A DNA stretch of 64,000 bases. Origin: Alphaproteobacteria bacterium. Lineage in GTDB: Bacteria; Pseudomonadota; Alphaproteobacteria; Caulobacterales; Caulobacteraceae. The stretch spans positions 62,001 through 126,000 of the forward strand of contig JAHJOO010000053.1 in NCBI GenBank assembly GCA_018820275.1, written 5' to 3'. A program made the position numbers and the translations under genes. Below are positions 34,818 to 43,896 of this stretch, piece after piece (position 1 is the stretch's first letter; every line of letters starts with the position of its first letter). A model generated the notes under the pieces. It was not told where the DNA came from, searched no databases, and saw nothing but the letters and a program-made list of their open reading frames with translations.

Positions 34818-36161
34818 ATGGTCAAGTCGCACATGTCCAGGGTCCGCAAGGCCCGGCGCATCCAGAAGCGGGTCCGCAAGGGCAGAATCGGCGTCAGCGC
34901 CGCCGAGCGGGAGCTGATGAACCTCGCCGGCCTGGAGGTCCAGGAAGGCGAGTTGCGCCTCTTCCCGGGCTGGGACGAGGAGGTGTCGGAAACCCTGCGC
35001 GCCACCAAGGCGGCGTCGGAAGATCCGCGCGCCCGCATGGTCGACACGACCATGCTCTACGCCCCCAAATCCGGCGGCGTGAAGCGCTATCTGCTGTCCA
35101 AGAAGGCCTGGCTCGAGACCAACCGGCCCGACGTGGCCCACACCCTCGTCGTACCCGGCGCGCATCACAAGGCCGGCGACGACGGCATTGTTCACCTGCA
35201 CGCCACCAAGCTGCCGTTCGGCGACGGCTATCGCTGGCCCCAGTCGGTGCGCCGATGGGCGGCCTGGGTGGCGTCGCTGGAGCCCGACCTGATCGAGGCC
35301 GGCGACCCCTACACCCCGGGGCAGGGTGCCCTGGAAGCCGGGCAACGGGCCGGCTGCCCTGTGATCGGTTTCTGCCATTCCGACCCGGCCGGCCTGGCGG
35401 CGCTCCATTTCGGCGAGTGGGCCAAGAAGCCGGTCGAGCTGCGCTGGGCCCGCCTGTTCGGCCAGTTCGACCGCGTGATCTCGCCCAGCCGCTACATCGC
35501 CCGCCGTCTCGAAGAGGCGGGCATCCGCGACATCGTCATCCAGCCGCTGGGCGTCGAGGTCGACACCTTCCGCCCGGATCGTCGGGATCGCGACTGGCTG
35601 CTGAAGCGGCTGGGCCTGCCGGCGTCGGCCCGCCTGCTCTGCTTCGCCGGAAGGCCCGCCCGGGAGAAGAACATCGACGTGCTGATCCAGGCCGTCCAGA
35701 AGCTGGGCGACCCCTATCACCTGGTCCTGGTGGGGGCGGGGCAGGGGCTGCCGCACGAGGACCGGGTCATCTCGCTTCCCTACGAGGCCAATCCCCGGAC
35801 CGTCGCAAAGATCATCGCCAGCTGCGACGCCTTCGTGCACGCCAACGACAAGGAGCCGTTCGGCCTCATCGTGCTGGAGGCCATGGCCTGCGGTCGTCCG
35901 GTGGTCGGGGTCAATGCGGGCGGGGTGAAGGAGACGGTCGATCCGACCGTCGGCCAGCTGGCCGACGTGGCCGAGCCCGGCCCCTATGCCGAGGCGGTGG
36001 CCGCCCTGTTCGAGCGCGATCTCGACGCCGTCGGGGCGGCCGCGAGGCGGAAGACGGTCGAGACCTTCGCCTGGGACCGCGTCTTCGAGGGTCTGTGCGG
36101 GACCTATGCCGACGTCAGCGGCAAACCGGCGTTTCTCGCCGCGAAAGGACAGCCAGGATGA
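34818..36161 (+). CDS. Glycosyltransferase family 4 (GT-B) protein
   Basis: The 447-residue protein has an N-terminal GT-B domain with the acceptor loop PKSGGVKRYLLSK (about 82-94) and HSDPAGLA. The C-terminal half is the GT4 donor domain, with FAGRPAREKNIDVLIQAV and the nucleotide-sugar E-x7-E motif in EPFGLIVLEAMACGRPVVG. It transfers a sugar from a nucleotide donor to an unknown acceptor, probably a glycolipid or envelope glycan. The first 60 residues are basic and not part of the fold. Its stop overlaps the histidine-phosphatase start by 4 bases (ATGA). An ATG at 34833 is another possible start. Confidence 0.88.
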   Translation: MVKSHMSRVRKARRIQKRVRKGRIGVSAAERELMNLAGLEVQEGELRLFPGWDEEVSETLRATKAASEDPRARMVDTTMLYAPKSGGVKRYLLSKKAWLETNRPDVAHTLVVPGAHHKAGDDGIVHLHATKLPFGDGYRWPQSVRRWAAWVASLEPDLIEAGDPYTPGQGALEAGQRAGCPVIGFCHSDPAGLAALHFGEWAKKPVELRWARLFGQFDRVISPSRYIARRLEEAGIRDIVIQPLGVEVDTFRPDRRDRDWLLKRLGLPASARLLCFAGRPAREKNIDVLIQAVQKLGDPYHLVLVGAGQGLPHEDRVISLPYEANPRTVAKIIASCDAFVHANDKEPFGLIVLEAMACGRPVVGVNAGGVKETVDPTVGQLADVAEPGPYAEAVAALFERDLDAVGAAARRKTVETFAWDRVFEGLCGTYADVSGKPAFLAAKGQPG

Positions 36162-36673
36162 CCCTCCCCGGAAAGGCCCTGCTGAGCGCGGCCCTGTGGA
36201 GCCTGGCGTCGGTCGCCACGGCCCAGCACGTCGTACTGGTGCGTCACGCGGAGAAGGTCGACGCCTCCCGCGATCCGGTCTTGTCGGGGGCCGGCACGGC
36301 GCGCGCCGAGGCCCTGGCCGGGGTCTTCGCCGGGACGGGCCCCGACCTGATCCTGGTCAGCCCGTTTCAGCGCACCGCCCTGACGGCCGTGCCGACGATC
36401 GCCGCATCCGGCGCGCCCGTGCGGGTCATCGCCCTGGACGGCGGCGTGGACGCCCACCTCGCCGGGATCCTGGCGGAAATCGCCCTCCAGCCGGATGACG
36501 CCGAGATCCTGATCGTCGGGCACAGCAACACCGTCCCGCTGATCGCGCGCGCCCTCGGGGTCGCGGCCGCCGACATGCCCGACTGCGAGTACGATCGCCT
36601 GACGCGGATCGACCTCACGACGGCCGCCCCGTCCGGCACGGTCGACCGCTACGGCGCCGCGTCCGACTGCTGA
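36158..36673 (+). CDS. Exported histidine phosphatase superfamily protein
   Basis: The 171-residue protein has a signal peptide (about 1-22, ATA before the Gln) and a compact histidine-phosphatase domain. The catalytic RHAEK motif (phosphohistidine His) lies near residue 29, with a second Arg in SPFQRTAL and the catalytic GHSNTVP near residue 122. The short size fits the SixA/phosphoglycerate-mutase-like branch. It should act in the periplasm on a phosphomonoester. The ATGA overlap with the glycosyltransferase suggests a common process, for example envelope glycan or lipid-phosphate turnover (inference). Confidence 0.85.
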   Translation: MTLPGKALLSAALWSLASVATAQHVVLVRHAEKVDASRDPVLSGAGTARAEALAGVFAGTGPDLILVSPFQRTALTAVPTIAASGAPVRVIALDGGVDAHLAGILAEIALQPDDAEILIVGHSNTVPLIARALGVAAADMPDCEYDRLTRIDLTTAAPSGTVDRYGAASDC

Positions 36674-36727
36674 CGGAACAGGCGACGCCCGCAGCCCGTT
36701 GCCTCTGCGGATTCGCAGGAGGCCGCC

Positions 36728-37717
36728 ATGAATGACCGCTTCGACCCCCGGGCCGGGAAGACCGCCGACCACGAGCGCGAGGTCCAGGCGCGCATCGACG
36801 CTCGGGACGCGATGTCCGGGGGCGCGGAGCAGGAAGGCGGGGCGGTCCAGGCGGGTGCCCGGCGCTATCCCGAGCCGCCCTTCCCGAAGCAGCACCAGAC
36901 CAAGCCCGGCGATGAGTCGGCGCTGGATCCCGCGCCGATGTATGACGCGCCCTTCTGGAAGGGGTCGGGCAAGCTGAACGGCTTCGCCGCCCTGGTGACC
37001 GGCGGCGACTCCGGAATCGGCCGCGCCGTGGCCGTCCTGTTCGCCCGCGAGGGCTGCGACGTGGCCATCTGCCACCTCGACGAGGACCGGGACGCGGCGG
37101 ACGCGAAGGCGGCCGTCGAGGCCGAAGGTCGCCGCGCCATCGTCCTGAAGGGCGACGTCGCCGATCCGGCGTTCGCGAAGGCGGCGGTGCAGGCCGCGCT
37201 GGACGCCTTCGGCCGTCTGGACGTGGTGGTGCCGAACGCCGCCTTCCAGGAGCACGTCGGCGCATTCGAGGACCTGGAGTTCGACCACTTCGACCGGACG
37301 CTGAAGACCAACCTCTACGGCTATTTCAACATCTGCCAGGCCGCCGTGCCGCATCTGAAGTCCAGCGGCGCCATCGTCATGACGGGGTCGGTGACCGGCA
37401 TCATGGGCAACAAGGACCTGCTCGACTATTCGATGACCAAGGGCGGCATCCACGCCTTCGCGCGGTCGCTGGGCACGCACCTCGCGCCGCGCGGCATCCG
37501 GGTCAACGTGGTGGCGCCGGGCCCCGTCTGGACCCCGCTGAACCCCGCCGACAAGGATGCGGAGAAGACGTCGAAATTCGGCGCGGAAACCGTGATGAAG
37601 CGCCCGGCCCAGCCCGAGGAGATCGCGCCCGCCTACGTCTTCCTCGCGTCGCCGCAGATGTCGAGCTACATCACCGGCGAGGTGCTGCCGATCATCGGTG
37701 GCTACTCGGGCGGGTGA
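36728..37717 (+). CDS. Short-chain dehydrogenase/reductase, YghA-like
   Basis: The 329-residue NAD(P)-dependent oxidoreductase has an N-terminal extension of about 85 residues rich in charged residues, with the PPFPKQHQTKPGDESALDP motif common in YghA-type SDRs. The Rossmann fold follows, with TGGDSGIGRA, a GSVTGIMGNKDLLDYSMTKGG active-site region (Ser, Tyr and Lys) and NVVAPGPVWTPL. The family reduces aldehydes and is often induced by osmotic or general stress. A strong AGGAGG site lies 5 bases before the ATG. Substrate unknown. Confidence 0.9.
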   Translation: MNDRFDPRAGKTADHEREVQARIDARDAMSGGAEQEGGAVQAGARRYPEPPFPKQHQTKPGDESALDPAPMYDAPFWKGSGKLNGFAALVTGGDSGIGRAVAVLFAREGCDVAICHLDEDRDAADAKAAVEAEGRRAIVLKGDVADPAFAKAAVQAALDAFGRLDVVVPNAAFQEHVGAFEDLEFDHFDRTLKTNLYGYFNICQAAVPHLKSSGAIVMTGSVTGIMGNKDLLDYSMTKGGIHAFARSLGTHLAPRGIRVNVVAPGPVWTPLNPADKDAEKTSKFGAETVMKRPAQPEEIAPAYVFLASPQMSSYITGEVLPIIGGYSGG

Positions 37718-37758
37718 AGAAGGGGATGGGCGGTAGCCATTCCGACGTCCGTCAGGAA

Positions 37759-37835
37759 TGGCGCGAGTGACGGGGCTCGAACCCGCGACCTCCGGCGTGA
37801 CAGGCCGGCACTCTAACCAACTGAGCTACACCCGC
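37759..37835 (-). tRNA. tRNA-Asp (anticodon GTC)
   Basis: Read on the minus strand, the 77-base gene has a 7-bp acceptor stem (GCGGGTG with CACTCGC, one G-T pair) and a D arm with AGCTCAGTTGGTTAGAG. The anticodon stem CCGGC/GCCGG encloses loop CTGTCAC with anticodon GTC, and the T arm contains GTTCGAG. The CCA end is encoded. A short imperfect inverted repeat at 37739-37759 abuts its 3' end but has no T tract. Confidence 0.97.
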
Positions 37836-37886
37836 ACATCCCGGCCGAAGCGCTGGTGCGCCGCGGCGAGGGGCGTCGTTTAGGCG

Positions 37887-37925
37887 GGGGCCGCGCGCCC
37901 GTCAAGCGCGGCCCCGACCGTTTTT
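37887..37925 (+). terminator. Intrinsic terminator-like hairpin
   Basis: Ten-base arms GGGGCCGCGC and GCGCGGCCCC enclose a 9-base loop. On the plus strand the hairpin is followed after 5 bases by six T. That fits a terminator for plus-strand transcription coming from the short-chain dehydrogenase gene, through the antisense of tRNA-Asp. On the minus strand the hairpin lies beyond the AbgT stop but without a T tract after it, so it may also act weakly there. Confidence 0.6.
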
Positions 37926-37932
37926 TCGCCGA

Positions 37933-39537
37933 TCAGCGGGCGGCGGCCAGCGGGGGCGTCTGCGGGCCCAGGATGCCGCCGTCCGCCGGGGGCCGGGCGG
38001 CCTCCAGCGGAGGCGGCGGCTCGTAGTGCACGCCCACGCCCGGGCCCAGCGGCAGGTCCAGCGCCACCCACATGGCGACCATGGCCAGACCCGCGATCAG
38101 GAAGACCCCCGCATACGGCAGCATGGTCGACATCAGGCTGCCCAGACCGAACTTCGGGTCCCAGCGCTGGGCGAAGGTCAGGATCAGCGGGAAATAGCTC
38201 ATCAGCGGCGTGGCGATGTTCGTCACCGAATCGCCCATGCGGTAGGCGGCGGTGGTCATCTCCGGGCTGATGCCCAGCAGCATGAACATCGGCACCACGA
38301 TGGGGGCCAGCGCCGACCACTTGGCCGAGGCCGAGCCGATGAACAGGTCGAAGAAGCACGACACCAGCACGACCGCGATCAGCAGCAGCGGCGTCGGCAA
38401 GGCCACGCTCTTCAGATACTCCGCGCCGCTGACCGCCAGGATCGGGCCCAGGCCGGACCAGTTGAACATGGCCACGAAGTGGGCGGCGAAGAAGGCCAGC
38501 ACGATGTAGGGGGCCATCTGGGCGATGCCGTCGCGCATCATCACCACCATGTCGCGGTGGCTCTTCACCGTGCCCGCCCCGATGCCGAACGCCCCGCCGG
38601 CCAGGAAGAACAGGATGGCGAAGAAGGCGACCAGCGACTGGTACAGCGGGTTGAACCGCTGGTTCGGCTCCGCCTCGGCGTCGACGAAGGGCGAGCCGGG
38701 CAACAGGACGATCGCCGCCCACAGGGCGATCATGCCCAGCAGCGTCAGGCCGGCGAAGGCCAGTCCCCGCTTCTCGGCCGCCGTCAGCGGCGTTTTCTCG
38801 TCGGCCTTGGGGCCTTCGGTGTGGATCGGCGCGCGGGCCTTCAGCCGGGGCTCGATCACCACGTCGGTGAGAAACCAGATGATCGGCGTGAAGACCACGA
38901 CCATGCCGATGGAGAAGAACCAGTTGCCCGCGATCGTGACGCTGTAGTTCGGGTCGATCAGCTGCGCCGCCGGCTCGGTGATGCCCAGGATCAGGGCGTC
39001 CGACGCCCCGGGGAACAGATTGCCCGCGAACCCGCCGGAAACCGCAGCGAATCCGGCGGCCAGTCCGGCCAGCGGATGGCGCCCGGCCGCGGCGAAGATC
39101 ACCGCCGCCAGCGGGATGACGACCACGTAGGAGGCGTCCGAGGCGTGGTGCGACACCATGCCCGTGACGGCCACCGCCGGGGTCAGGATGAAGCGCGGCG
39201 CGTTCAGCAGCATGCCGCGGAAGGCCGTGGTGAACAGGCCCGCGCGTTCCGCCACCGCGGCGCCGTAGACCACGGTGAGCACGATCCCCAGCGGCGGGAA
39301 GGCCGCCAGCGTCCGCGGCATCTCGATGAACAGCTTCTCGAGGTTCTCGGTGGACAGCAGGCTCCTGGCCTGCAGCACGTCGCCCGTCACCGGATTGACG
39401 CTCTGCCAGCCCAGCCCTGCGCCGACCATGCTCAGAATCATGAGCGCCAGGATGAACCACAGGAACAGAAAGACGGGGTCCGGCAGCTTGTTGCCGACCC
39501 TTTCGACGGCGTCGAGAACGCGGGCGCCGAGCTTCAT
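37933..39537 (-). CDS. AbgT family transporter
   Basis: The 534-residue inner membrane protein has about eleven to thirteen hydrophobic segments and hallmarks of the AbgT family (p-aminobenzoyl-glutamate import, or sulfonamide efflux in homologues): [53 protein letters not shown] and the [16 protein letters not shown] hairpin. The cytosolic tail is Pro-rich. Whether it imports a peptide-like compound or exports an antimetabolite cannot be told from sequence. The ATG at 39537 gives the typical N-terminus. It is divergent from nuoA, with a striking inverted repeat between them. Confidence 0.92.
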   Translation of the reverse strand: MKLGARVLDAVERVGNKLPDPVFLFLWFILALMILSMVGAGLGWQSVNPVTGDVLQARSLLSTENLEKLFIEMPRTLAAFPPLGIVLTVVYGAAVAERAGLFTTAFRGMLLNAPRFILTPAVAVTGMVSHHASDASYVVVIPLAAVIFAAAGRHPLAGLAAGFAAVSGGFAGNLFPGASDALILGITEPAAQLIDPNYSVTIAGNWFFSIGMVVVFTPIIWFLTDVVIEPRLKARAPIHTEGPKADEKTPLTAAEKRGLAFAGLTLLGMIALWAAIVLLPGSPFVDAEAEPNQRFNPLYQSLVAFFAILFFLAGGAFGIGAGTVKSHRDMVVMMRDGIAQMAPYIVLAFFAAHFVAMFNWSGLGPILAVSGAEYLKSVALPTPLLLIAVVLVSCFFDLFIGSASAKWSALAPIVVPMFMLLGISPEMTTAAYRMGDSVTNIATPLMSYFPLILTFAQRWDPKFGLGSLMSTMLPYAGVFLIAGLAMVAMWVALDLPLGPGVGVHYEPPPPLEAARPPADGGILGPQTPPLAAAR

Positions 39538-39589
39538 CGAGGGACTCCGTTGACGACGGGGTCGGGCAAGGGAGACGGTCGCGCGTCAA

Positions 39590-39620
39590 TTCGCAAGTGC
39601 GACATCTCGCACCATGCGAA
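39590..39620. promoter_or_regulatory. Inverted repeat between AbgT and nuoA
   Basis: The arms TTCGCAaGTGCGA and TCGCACcaTGCGAA flank a 4-base centre. The inner GTGCGA/TCGCAC and outer TTCGCA/TGCGAA parts are exact complements, separated by small mismatches. It lies about 50 bases upstream of AbgT and just over 100 bases before nuoA, a place typical of a dimeric repressor operator. No regulator gene is nearby. Confidence 0.45.
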
Positions 39621-39651
39621 TGAGTCGCAGAAATTCCCGGGCCGACGGGGT

Positions 39652-39680
39652 TTGAACGGCGGTGTCAGTCCGTCTAGAAA
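39652..39680 (+). promoter_or_regulatory. Predicted sigma-70-like promoter of the nuo operon
   Basis: TTGAAC at 39652-39657 and TAGAAA at 39675-39680 are separated by 17 bases. The pair lies 47 bases upstream of the nuoA start codon. The -10 match is only fair, so this is a candidate rather than an assignment. Confidence 0.35.
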
Positions 39681-39727
39681 GCCGCGATTCCGCCCGCCTC
39701 CCTTTCCGGGCGACCGAGGTCCTCTCG

Positions 39728-40105
39728 ATGAACGAATTCCTTCTCGAATATCTCCCCGCCGTCATCTTCCTGGCGCTCGGCGGGGTGATCGGCGTCCTGT
39801 TCACGGTGGCCGCCCTCGTGGTGGCGCCCAAGAACCCGGACAGCGAGAAGCTGGCCGCCTACGAGTGCGGCTTCAACGCCTTCGACGACGCCCGCATGAA
39901 GTTCGACGTGCGCTTCTACCTGGTGTCGATCCTCTTCATCATCTTCGACCTCGAGGTCGCCTTCCTCTTCCCCTGGGCGGTGTCGCTGTTCGACCTGTCG
40001 CAGGCGGGCATGGTGTTCGCCTTCTGGTCGATGATGGTCTTCCTCGGCGTGCTGACCGTCGGCTTCATCTACGAATGGAAGAAGGGAGCCCTGGAATGGG
40101 AGTGA
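39728..40105 (+). CDS. nuoA: NADH-quinone oxidoreductase subunit A
   Basis: NuoA is a small membrane-arm subunit of complex I near the quinone site. The 125-residue protein has three membrane helices and the conserved loop [21 protein letters not shown], and ends in a charged tail. The ATG at 39728 is preceded by GAGG; a longer open frame upstream is spurious. It is the first gene of the fourteen-subunit operon, and its last 10 bases overlap the start of nuoB. Confidence 0.97.
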   Translation: MNEFLLEYLPAVIFLALGGVIGVLFTVAALVVAPKNPDSEKLAAYECGFNAFDDARMKFDVRFYLVSILFIIFDLEVAFLFPWAVSLFDLSQAGMVFAFWSMMVFLGVLTVGFIYEWKKGALEWE

Positions 40106-40686
40106 TCGTTCCCGGCGCGACCCCGCCGGCCCCCTCCAGCGCCTACGGCCTCTCGGCCCGCTCGTCGGTCGAGGGCTACGACCCCGCCCTGCACGACAGG
40201 TTCTTCGAACAGGTCAACATGGAGCTGGGCGAGCGCGGCTTCATCACCACCTCGCTGGACGACGTCATCACCTGGGCCCGCACCGGCTCGCTGATGTGGA
40301 TGACCTTCGGCCTGGCCTGCTGCGCCGTGGAGATGATCCAGGCGTCGATGCCGCGCTACGACCTCGAGCGCTTCGGCATGGCCCCGCGCGCCAGCCCGCG
40401 TCAGTCGGACCTGATGATCGTGGCCGGCACCCTGACCAACAAGATGGCCCCCGCCCTGCGTCGGGTCTACGACCAGATGCCGGACCCGCGCTACGTCCTG
40501 TCGATGGGCAGCTGCGCCAACGGCGGCGGCTATTACCACTACAGCTACAGCGTCGTGCGCGGCTGCGACCGCGTGGTGCCGGTGGACGTCTACGTGCCGG
40601 GGTGCCCGCCGACGGCGGAGGCGCTGGTCTACGGCCTGCTGCAGCTGCAGAAGAAGATCCGCCGCACGGGGACGATCGACCGATGA
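40096..40686 (+). CDS. nuoB: NADH-quinone oxidoreductase subunit B
   Basis: NuoB carries the N2 iron-sulfur cluster that passes electrons to quinone. The 196-residue protein shows the adjacent-Cys motif GLACCAVEM, the cluster Cys in [14 protein letters not shown] and the [10 protein letters not shown] motif, which together supply the four ligands. The N-terminal 30 residues are unconserved. The ATG at 40096 overlaps the nuoA end by 10 bases and gives the usual length. Its stop overlaps the nuoC start by 4 bases. Confidence 0.97.
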   Translation: MGVIVPGATPPAPSSAYGLSARSSVEGYDPALHDRFFEQVNMELGERGFITTSLDDVITWARTGSLMWMTFGLACCAVEMIQASMPRYDLERFGMAPRASPRQSDLMIVAGTLTNKMAPALRRVYDQMPDPRYVLSMGSCANGGGYYHYSYSVVRGCDRVVPVDVYVPGCPPTAEALVYGLLQLQKKIRRTGTIDR

Positions 40687-41297
40687 ACGCGATCATGGCC
40701 ATGGAAGAGGCCCTGACGCCGCTGGGCGCCGAGATGGTGGCCGAGCTCGACGTCGCGGCCGAGCTCGCCTTCGGCGAGCTGACGCTGGTGGCGGAGCGCG
40801 ACAGGATCGTCGAGGTGCTGACCGACCTGCGCGACCGCTTCGGCTTCCAGCAGCTGCTGGACCTGTGCGGCACCGACTACCCCGATCGGGAAGAGCGGTT
40901 CGAGGTGGTCTATCACCTGCTGTCGATGACCCGGAACGCCCGCGTGCGGGTCAAGGTGGCGACCGACGAGGTCCAGCCGGTGCCCAGCGTCATCGACGTC
41001 TACCCCTGCGCCAACTGGTTCGAGCGCGAGGCCTTCGACATGTACGGCATGCTGTTTTCGGGCCACCCCGACATGCGCCGCCTGCTGACCGACTACGGCT
41101 TCGAGGGGCATCCGCTGCGCAAGGACTTCCCCATGACCGGCCACGTCGAGGTGCGCTGGGACGAGGAGCAGCGCCGGGTCGTCTATGAGCCGGTCCGTCT
41201 GGCGCAGGAGTTCCGCAACTTCGACTTCCTGTCGCCCTGGGAGGGCGCGGAATATCCGGCGCCCGTCCTGCCGGGCGACGAGAAGGTGAAGGGCTGA
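40683..41297 (+). CDS. nuoC: NADH-quinone oxidoreductase subunit C
   Basis: NuoC is the 30-kDa-type hydrophilic subunit of the peripheral arm that packs against NuoD. The 204-residue protein has the family signature with [39 protein letters not shown] (residues about 113-152, quoted in part as EREAFDMYG and GHPLRKDFP). The start is ATG at 40683, overlapping the nuoB stop as ATGA. It is a stand-alone NuoC, not fused to NuoD as in enterics, which fits an alphaproteobacterium. Confidence 0.96.
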   Translation: MNAIMAMEEALTPLGAEMVAELDVAAELAFGELTLVAERDRIVEVLTDLRDRFGFQQLLDLCGTDYPDREERFEVVYHLLSMTRNARVRVKVATDEVQPVPSVIDVYPCANWFEREAFDMYGMLFSGHPDMRRLLTDYGFEGHPLRKDFPMTGHVEVRWDEEQRRVVYEPVRLAQEFRNFDFLSPWEGAEYPAPVLPGDEKVKG

Positions 41298-41299
41298 CC

Positions 41300-42583
41300 A
41301 TGGCCGACGGAACCCACACCCCGGCGCCGAAGCCCACCACCGTTCTGGGCACGGACGTGTTCGACGACGCGCCGCACGACGGCCGCACCTCGCACGCCCG
41401 CGAGATGGACGACCGAAAATTCACCATCAACTTCGGCCCGCAGCACCCCGCGGCCCACGGCGTGCTGCGCCTGGTGCTGGAGCTGGACGGCGAGCTGGTG
41501 ACGCGCGTCGATCCGCACATCGGCCTGCTGCACCGCGGCACCGAGAAGCTGATGGAGGCCCGGACCTACCTCCAGAACGTGCCGTACCTGGACCGACTGG
41601 ACTACGTCTCGCCGATGAATCAGGAGCACGCCTTCTGTCTGGCGATCGAGCGCCTGCTGGGCATCGAGGTGCCGTACCGGGCCCAGCTGATCCGGGTGCT
41701 GTACTCCGAGATCGGCCGCATCCTGTCGCACATGCTGAACGTGACGACCCAGGCGATGGACGTCGGTGCCCTGACGCCGCCGCTGTGGGGCTTCGAGCAG
41801 CGCGAGAAGCTGATGGTGTTCTACGAGCGCGCCTCCGGCGCGCGCCTGCACGCCAACTATTTCCGTCCGGGCGGCGTCCACCAGGACCTGCCGGGCGAAC
41901 TGATCGACGACATCGCCCGCTGGTGCCAGGAGTTCCCGGCGGCGATGAAGGACATCGACGCCCTCGTCACCGAGAACCGCATCTTCAAGCAGCGCAACGT
42001 CGACATCGGCGTGGTGTCGAAGGAACAGGCCCTGGCCTGGGGCTTCACCGGCGTAATGCTGCGCGGTTCGGACGTGGCATGGGACCTGCGCCGGAACCAG
42101 CCCTACGAGTGCTACGCCGAGCTGGAGTTCGACGTGCCCGTCGGCAAGAACGGCGACTGCTGGGACCGGTACCTGTGCCGCATGGAAGAGATGCGCCAGT
42201 CGGTGCGGATCATGGAGCAGTGCATCCACCGGCTGCGCAACTGCCCCGGCGCGCCCGTGATGATCGAGGACAACAAGATCGCCCCGCCGCGCCGCGGCGA
42301 GATGAAGCGGTCGATGGAAGCCCTGATCCACCACTTCAAACTGTACACCGAGGGCTTCCGCACGCCCGTCGGCGAGGTCTACGCCGCGGTCGAGGCGCCC
42401 AAGGGCGAGTTCGGCATCTATCTGGTCTCGGACGGCACCAACAAGCCGTACCGGGTCAAGATCTCGGCCCCCGGCTTCCGCCACCTGCAGGCCATGGACT
42501 GGATGAACCGCGGCCACATGCTGGCCGACGTCTCGGCCATCCTCGGCTCGCTGGACATCGTCTTCGGGGAAGTGGACCGGTGA
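41300..42583 (+). CDS. nuoD: NADH-quinone oxidoreductase subunit D
   Basis: NuoD is the 49-kDa-type subunit that forms the quinone-binding pocket with NuoB. The 427-residue protein has the [12 protein letters not shown] signature, [14 protein letters not shown], the [14 protein letters not shown] region and the C-terminal [19 protein letters not shown] and [11 protein letters not shown]. It begins 2 bases after nuoC. Its stop shares one base with a non-nuo gene (TGATG), the first of four inserted genes before nuoE. Confidence 0.97.
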   Translation: MADGTHTPAPKPTTVLGTDVFDDAPHDGRTSHAREMDDRKFTINFGPQHPAAHGVLRLVLELDGELVTRVDPHIGLLHRGTEKLMEARTYLQNVPYLDRLDYVSPMNQEHAFCLAIERLLGIEVPYRAQLIRVLYSEIGRILSHMLNVTTQAMDVGALTPPLWGFEQREKLMVFYERASGARLHANYFRPGGVHQDLPGELIDDIARWCQEFPAAMKDIDALVTENRIFKQRNVDIGVVSKEQALAWGFTGVMLRGSDVAWDLRRNQPYECYAELEFDVPVGKNGDCWDRYLCRMEEMRQSVRIMEQCIHRLRNCPGAPVMIEDNKIAPPRRGEMKRSMEALIHHFKLYTEGFRTPVGEVYAAVEAPKGEFGIYLVSDGTNKPYRVKISAPGFRHLQAMDWMNRGHMLADVSAILGSLDIVFGEVDR

Positions 42584-42936
42584 TGTTCGACTGCGATCCG
42601 GTGGAGGTGGTGGAGCGCCAGTTGCAGGCCTTTCAGGCCGGCGACCTGAACGCGTTCGTCGCCATGTACGCCCCGGACGCGGTCGTCTCCAACTTCCCGG
42701 GCACGCCGGTGATGACCGGACATGCGGAGATGCGCGCGGGCTACGCCTCCAGCTTCGAGAACCGCCAGTTCACGCTGACCCTGGGCCAGCGGATCGCCAA
42801 CGGCCCGTTCGTCATCGACGAGGAGATCATCGCCGTCGGCGGGACCGAGATGATGCGCGCCGTGGTGATCTATCAGGTCGAGGGCTGCACCATCGCGCGG
42901 TCGTGGATCCTCGCGGACGCGGAGGCGGGGCAGTGA
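42583..42936 (+). CDS. NTF2-like (SnoaL-type) protein inside the nuo operon
   Basis: The 117-residue soluble protein fits the cone-shaped NTF2/SnoaL-like fold: an N-terminal helix with VVERQLQAFQAGDLNAFVAMYAPDA, a central GTPVMTGHAEMRAGYASSF segment and C-terminal strands ending VIYQVEGCTIARSWIL. Members include ketosteroid isomerases, enzymes and many binding proteins, so the role cannot be fixed. It shares a base with the nuoD stop and overlaps the next gene as GTGA, which makes its production tied to complex I. A role as assembly factor is inference. Confidence 0.8.
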   Translation: MFDCDPVEVVERQLQAFQAGDLNAFVAMYAPDAVVSNFPGTPVMTGHAEMRAGYASSFENRQFTLTLGQRIANGPFVIDEEIIAVGGTEMMRAVVIYQVEGCTIARSWILADAEAGQ

Positions 42937-43334
42937 GCGCCTTCGTCGTGGAACCGCTCTTCACCGCAACGCAGGTCTGGTGGTTCGCCGCCCTGCTGGC
43001 CGTCGGCGTGGCCGTCGAGTTCGCCGTCTCGCCGCGTCGGCGCGCCCGACTGGGAGCCGGGGGCTTTCTGATCGGGTCCGCCCTGCTGCAGGCGCCCGCC
43101 GCCGCCGGGGTGACGCTGGTGCGCGGCGCCTACCGGCTGGGCTATCTGGAAGACGGCCGCGGCTTCGTCGAGGCCAATCTGCGCAGCATCCCGTGGATGA
43201 TCGGCGCCATCTTCCTCGGCCGCCTGGCCGCGCGGCGCCTGCCGCCGTTCTCGTTCGCGACCGGGGCCCTGGTCCGCGCCGACCGGGAGATCTGGCGCGA
43301 ACGTCTGGGCCGCTGGTTCGGAGGACGCCGATGA
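42933..43334 (+). CDS. Small membrane protein inside the nuo operon
   Basis: The 133-residue protein begins with a GTG at 42933 that overlaps the previous stop as GTGA. It has three hydrophobic segments, near residues 10-32, 42-60 and 82-100, with Arg-rich loops (SPRRRAR; LAARRLPP), as in a small inner membrane protein. The C-terminal 25 residues are basic and cytosolic in the positive-inside orientation. I do not recognise a family. It overlaps the following NTF2-like gene by 4 bases (ATGA). Confidence 0.68.
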   Translation: MSAFVVEPLFTATQVWWFAALLAVGVAVEFAVSPRRRARLGAGGFLIGSALLQAPAAAGVTLVRGAYRLGYLEDGRGFVEANLRSIPWMIGAIFLGRLAARRLPPFSFATGALVRADREIWRERLGRWFGGRR

Positions 43335-43711
43335 TCGCCGTCGCCCTGATGTCGGTCCTGTCGGTCTGCGAACCGGGCGCGGTCGTGCGCACGCCGGCCG
43401 AGACGGTCGACGCCTTCGTGGCCGCCTACAACGCCCGCGACGTCGCGGCCGTCGGCGCCGTCCTGTCGCCGCAGGCGCGCGTCTTCGACGGGCAGGGGGG
43501 CCTGACCGGCGCCCAGGTGATCGCCAACTACGGCACCCGCATCTTCGTGATCGACCCGCCCTACGTCATGCGCCCGCTGCAGCGCATGGCCGCCGGCGAC
43601 ATGGTGGCCCAGACGGAGGCCTACACCGGCGGCGAGCTGGGCACGTTCGAGGGGCTGACCGTCTATCGCGTCGAAGGCGGCTGCATCGTCGAGATGAGCG
43701 TGAACCGATGA
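43331..43711 (+). CDS. Second NTF2-like protein inside the nuo operon
   Basis: The 126-residue protein again has the NTF2/SnoaL pattern: TPAETVDAFVAAYNARDVAAVGAVLSPQARVF, then GLTGAQVIANYGTRIF and closing strands LTVYRVEGGCIVEMSVNR. Residues 1-12 are hydrophobic and could act as a weak signal peptide, so export is possible. The domain is similar in layout to the first NTF2-like gene 750 bases upstream, though clearly diverged. ATGA overlaps exist on both sides. Confidence 0.75.
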   Translation: MIAVALMSVLSVCEPGAVVRTPAETVDAFVAAYNARDVAAVGAVLSPQARVFDGQGGLTGAQVIANYGTRIFVIDPPYVMRPLQRMAAGDMVAQTEAYTGGELGTFEGLTVYRVEGGCIVEMSVNR

Positions 43712-43896
43712 CCGATCGCGCGCTCACCACCTGGCTCTCGCAGGGCTGGGAGCTGGAGAACTATTCGGCCACGGCGCCCTATGGCGAGACCGTGCATCAC
43801 TGCTTCCTGCTGCGCCGGCAAGGCCAGAGGAAGATCGTCAGCATCAGGAAGAAGATGATGGGCAAGGGCGTCGTGGTCACGGAGATGGACGTCTGA
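43708..43896 (+). CDS. Small conserved-looking protein before nuoE
   Basis: The 62-residue protein has no membrane segment. It reads as a compact beta-rich unit with WLSQGWELENYSAT, VHHCFLLRRQGQRKIVSI and a basic KKMMGKGVVVTEMDV ending. No family recognised. It starts in an ATGA overlap and ends in a TGATG shared with nuoE, so ribosomes reach nuoE straight from this gene. Its size and soluble nature fit a small accessory or chaperone-like factor, but nothing in the sequence proves it. Confidence 0.7.
   Translation: MTDRALTTWLSQGWELENYSATAPYGETVHHCFLLRRQGQRKIVSIRKKMMGKGVVVTEMDV

Noticed and set aside
37739-37759. Imperfect inverted repeat just downstream of tRNA-Asp as a terminator.
   Set aside because: No T tract follows on the minus strand, the arms have a bulge, and the last base is part of the CCA end.
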